A DNA stretch of 6,098 nt from positions 1 to 6,098 of the forward strand of contig LSIG01000011.1 of assembly GCA_001556125.1 (NCBI GenBank), written 5' to 3'. Each line of letters begins with the position of its first letter. The stretch's first letter is position 1. The notes under the pieces were generated by a model, which searched no databases, was not told the origin of the DNA, and worked only from the letters and a program-made list of their open reading frames with translations. The position numbers and the translations under genes were made by a program. Of this stretch, positions 5,850 to 6,098 are shown piece by piece. Source of the DNA: Rhizobiales bacterium CCH10-E5. GTDB lineage: Bacteria; Pseudomonadota; Alphaproteobacteria; Rhizobiales; Beijerinckiaceae.

Positions 5850-5865
5850 CATCAAGCTCCGAAAG

Positions 5866-6044
5866 ATGAGCTTGGCGATGGGACGCTACAAACTCAGCGA
5901 TTTCGAGTGGACGGCGATCGAGCCGCATCTTCCCAACAAGCCGCGCGGCGTGCCGCGGGTCGATGATCGGCGCGTGCTGAACGGCATCTTCTGGGTGCTT
6001 CGGTCGGGAGCGCCCTGGGCGGATGTGCCGGCGCGCTACGGCCC
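5866..6044 (+). pseudogene. IS5-family transposase, N-terminal fragment (DUF4096-type)
   Basis: The plus frame reads MSLAMGRYKLSDFEWTAIEP, then HLPNKPRGVPRVDDRRVLNG and IFWVLRSGAPWADVPARYGP. This is the N-terminal domain of IS5-family (IS427-like) transposases, which normally continue with a YTTCYNRF-like segment. Homology stops after YGP near 6044, where a different terminal sequence begins, and the frame then ends at 6079-6081. About 60 residues remain, without the DDE catalytic residues. ATG at 5878 (MGRYKLSD) is also a possible start and aligns better with relatives. No clear ribosome binding site is seen. The fragment is bounded left by the IS1111-type element and right by another insertion. 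Confidence 0.8.
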
Positions 6045-6098
6045 TGCAGATTCCGACGCGACCGGCCGGGTAATCCAATAATTAACCGGCCACTGTTC
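6045..6098. mobile_element. probable terminus of an IS21-type element, running off the right edge
   Basis: IS5 homology breaks exactly where TGCAGATTCCGACGCG begins. The sequence has a TG tip and two ACCGGCC copies in direct orientation, at 6061-6067 and 6085-6091, 24 bases apart. This resembles the multiple terminal repeats of IS21-family ends. No coding sequence of this element lies inside the window, so the family is a tentative reading. Confidence 0.4.

Larger units (their letters stand above)
4504..5853 (-). mobile_element. IS1111-type element of the IS110 superfamily, complete
   Basis: An intact transposase on the minus strand (4753-5775) is bracketed by 14-bp perfect inverted repeats set slightly inside the ends, ATGTGGACGCCCCC at 4508-4521 and its reverse complement at 5836-5849. 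Subterminal repeats and a long non-coding segment downstream of the transposase mark the IS1111 group. The guide-like matches place a 2-base core, GA on the minus strand, at 5853-5852 and 4505-4504, giving a unit of 1348 bp. The element abuts an IS5-family transposase fragment starting at 5866. IS1111-group elements are known for choosing sites in other elements' ends or in attC sites. Confidence 0.85.

Noticed and set aside
5776..6078. Minus-strand extension of the second transposase frame upstream of 5775
   Set aside because: It is antisense to the IS5 fragment and crosses the element's own left end. The family start and ribosome binding site are at 5775.
1..6098. CRISPR array, tRNA, rRNA, toxin-antitoxin or phage genes
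   Set aside because: I looked for regularly spaced repeats, cloverleaf sequences and small paired genes and found none that could be supported.

Overview
This window is a mosaic of nested insertion sequences around one cargo gene. No ribosomal, tRNA or core housekeeping gene is visible. The high-GC codon use of the transposases, together with IS21 (istA), IS256, IS5 and IS110 proteins of types common in sphingomonads, methylobacteria and rhizobia, suggests an alphaproteobacterium. A plasmid, genomic island or surface-polysaccharide locus is likely. The exact genus cannot be read from the sequence.

Layout, left to right. Positions 1-3297 are a three-level nest. A Mutator/IS256-type transposase pseudogene (minus strand, 2709-3232) is cut by an IS21-family element (1-2708, minus strand, istA decayed by an amber stop and two frameshifts, running off the left edge). 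That istA is in turn split by an IS110-family element (about 258-1851, plus strand), whose transposase (520-1746) is intact. Removing the IS110 element rejoins istA in frame. From 3302 to 3439 lies the apparent C-terminal scrap of an IS3-type transposase. From 3494 to 4450 is the only non-transposon gene, an AT-richer NAD-dependent epimerase/dehydratase that looks like GDP-4-keto-6-deoxy-D-mannose reductase (Rmd) and would supply a deoxyhexose for surface polysaccharide. From about 4504 to 5853 lies a second, complete IS110-superfamily element of IS1111 type on the minus strand (transposase 4753-5775, perfect 14-bp subterminal inverted repeats). It abuts the start of an IS5-family transposase fragment (5866-6044), which is itself cut at 6045 by what looks like the tip of another IS21-type element running off the right edge.

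The most interesting content is the pair of probable bridge-RNA (seekRNA) systems, one of each known architecture. In the first element the long non-coding segment lies upstream of the transposase. It carries a 10-nt exact copy of the DNA flanking the insertion, followed by a small hairpin and a short segment complementary to the other flank. In the second element the long non-coding segment lies downstream of the transposase. It carries a 9-nt exact complement of one flank, a 9-nt exact copy of the element's own right end, and an 8-of-9 complement of its left end. These are the matches expected of target and donor guides. They let the insertion junctions be placed to the base (cores CT and GA/TC respectively), but this remains inference until tested by folding and comparison with relatives.
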